Positions 5,915-6,567 of a stretch of DNA of 6,567 nt are shown here, piece after piece (the first letter of the stretch is position 1; each line of letters opens with the position of its first letter). A program made the translations under genes and the position numbers. A model generated the notes under the pieces. The model had not been told where the DNA came from. It saw only the letters and a program-made list of their open reading frames with translations, and did not search any database. This stretch comes from an uncultured Chitinophagaceae bacterium. Its GTDB lineage: Bacteria; Bacteroidota; Bacteroidia; Chitinophagales; Chitinophagaceae. The DNA lies in assembly GCA_946885335.1 (NCBI GenBank), contig CAMPGG010000198.1, forward strand, positions 1-6,567, in the 5' to 3' direction.

Positions 5915-6567
5915 TTAATGCGTGTTTAAACTTTTTATTTTGGCTGCAAAATAATGGCTTTTAGAGGGATTTTGCAAACTTAATTTATGATACACTTCGG
6001 CTGCTTTTTGCCAATCACCCTGTTTTATCCAGACTTCAGCCATTGTTTCCGTTAAAATCTCCGTATCAGCAATACTATGGGTTGCCAGCGTTTGCACTTT
6101 TGCTTCAGACCCGGCATCCAATTGCGTTTCAATACCATCATCCGTTAACTTTTTCATCGATTTCAGCCATTCGGTAAAACTTTTCAACTGGTGGCTGAAT
6201 CGATCCTTTGGAATGCCTTCCGACTTTTCTTTAATGCCCTGCGATGCAAAATAATCCACCGTGTGATAGGGTTCAAATAAAAGGTCATTGCCTGTTTCTT
6301 TTAATGGTTCAATTTTTAAGGAAGGGATATGCAAGTGGGGGAGATCACCATCTTCTTTATAACTTTCTTCATCTTCCTCTTCCTCATCATCCTCAACATG
6401 CGGAATACTAAAATGATCTTCTTTTTTTTCGGCATTTAGTTCTGTGGGTTCATGTTCAACAGCCGTTTCTATATTTGTTTGTTCATCATGCTCCATTTCA
6501 ATTTCTTCTGATGGTTCATTTTGAACAGTGTTAGCAATTTCCTGTTTTAATATTTCATCTTCTGTTA
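5915..6567 (-). CDS. Acidic protein with C-terminal TPR-like repeat, 5' partial
   Basis: The reading frame is open to the window edge, so the gene starts outside it; 216 residues are visible. An ATG at 6494-6496 lies in frame, but 23 sense codons precede it with no stop, and no start signal marks it, so it is probably internal. The visible N-terminal half is very acidic, with a run such as VEDDEEEEDEES, and likely disordered. A middle part has a LHIPSLKIEP and a YFASQGIK stretch. The C-terminus has one TPR-like helix pair: ETMAEVWIKQGDWQKAAEVYHKLSLQNP, showing the W, G, Y, A and P positions of the TPR consensus. Cytoplasmic location is likely because no signal or membrane segment is seen. It sits one base ahead of secG in the same operon. 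Its function is not recognised; a protein-protein interaction role is inferred. Confidence 0.75.
   Translation of the reverse strand, partial: TEDEILKQEIANTVQNEPSEEIEMEHDEQTNIETAVEHEPTELNAEKKEDHFSIPHVEDDEEEEDEESYKEDGDLPHLHIPSLKIEPLKETGNDLLFEPYHTVDYFASQGIKEKSEGIPKDRFSHQLKSFTEWLKSMKKLTDDGIETQLDAGSEAKVQTLATHSIADTEILTETMAEVWIKQGDWQKAAEVYHKLSLQNPSKSHYFAAKIKSLNTH

Noticed and set aside
5623..5929. Plus-strand open frames opposite secG
   Set aside because: They are antisense to a clear SecG and show no domain or signal; they are shadows of its low-complexity tail and helices.
6494..6496. ATG as the start of the TPR-like protein
   Set aside because: The frame continues open for 23 more codons of similar acidic composition up to the window edge, so this Met is probably internal.
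1..6567. Mobile element, CRISPR array, defence system, tRNA or rRNA
   Set aside because: No transposase, integrase, spaced repeat array, nuclease cluster or structured RNA gene was recognised on either strand.

Overview
The window looks like ordinary chromosomal DNA from a Bacteroidota bacterium, probably Chitinophagia (the rank below phylum is an inference). Supporting signs are low GC, A-rich leaders without strong Shine-Dalgarno sites, a TAnnTTTG-type promoter box, a DUF4114-type lipoprotein, periplasmic TlpA-like proteins, and the cluster TPR protein - secG - mltG - YihY/BrkB. No tRNA, rRNA, CRISPR array, insertion sequence or phage gene was seen.

Plus strand, left half (1-2720): a small exported, probably outer-membrane beta-barrel protein with a TTG start lies behind a 24-bp near-perfect palindrome. 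It is followed by a TrmH/SpoU-family RNA 2'-O-methyltransferase, a lipoprotein ending in a GFEDI...DFND motif, and a secreted TlpA-like thioredoxin. A strong bidirectional hairpin terminator (2721-2748) closes this side.

Minus strand, right half (read from 6567 down to 2767): a 5'-truncated acidic protein with a C-terminal TPR-like repeat, then secG one base later, a terminator, mltG (endolytic murein transglycosylase), a YihY/BrkB membrane protein overlapping the mltG stop by one base, and finally a peroxiredoxin-like thioredoxin-fold protein. The two thioredoxin-fold genes face each other across the shared terminator.

The most notable feature is the YihY/BrkB gene. It stops at an in-frame TAA (3662-3664) after 258 codons, but the same frame then stays open for 70 more codons (3449-3661) that carry the expected C-terminal end of the family. 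This is a single-codon nonsense interruption, from mutation, sequence error or, less likely, readthrough. The genes mostly serve the cell envelope (secretion, peptidoglycan, outer membrane, periplasmic redox). I see no convincing evidence for a new multi-gene system here.
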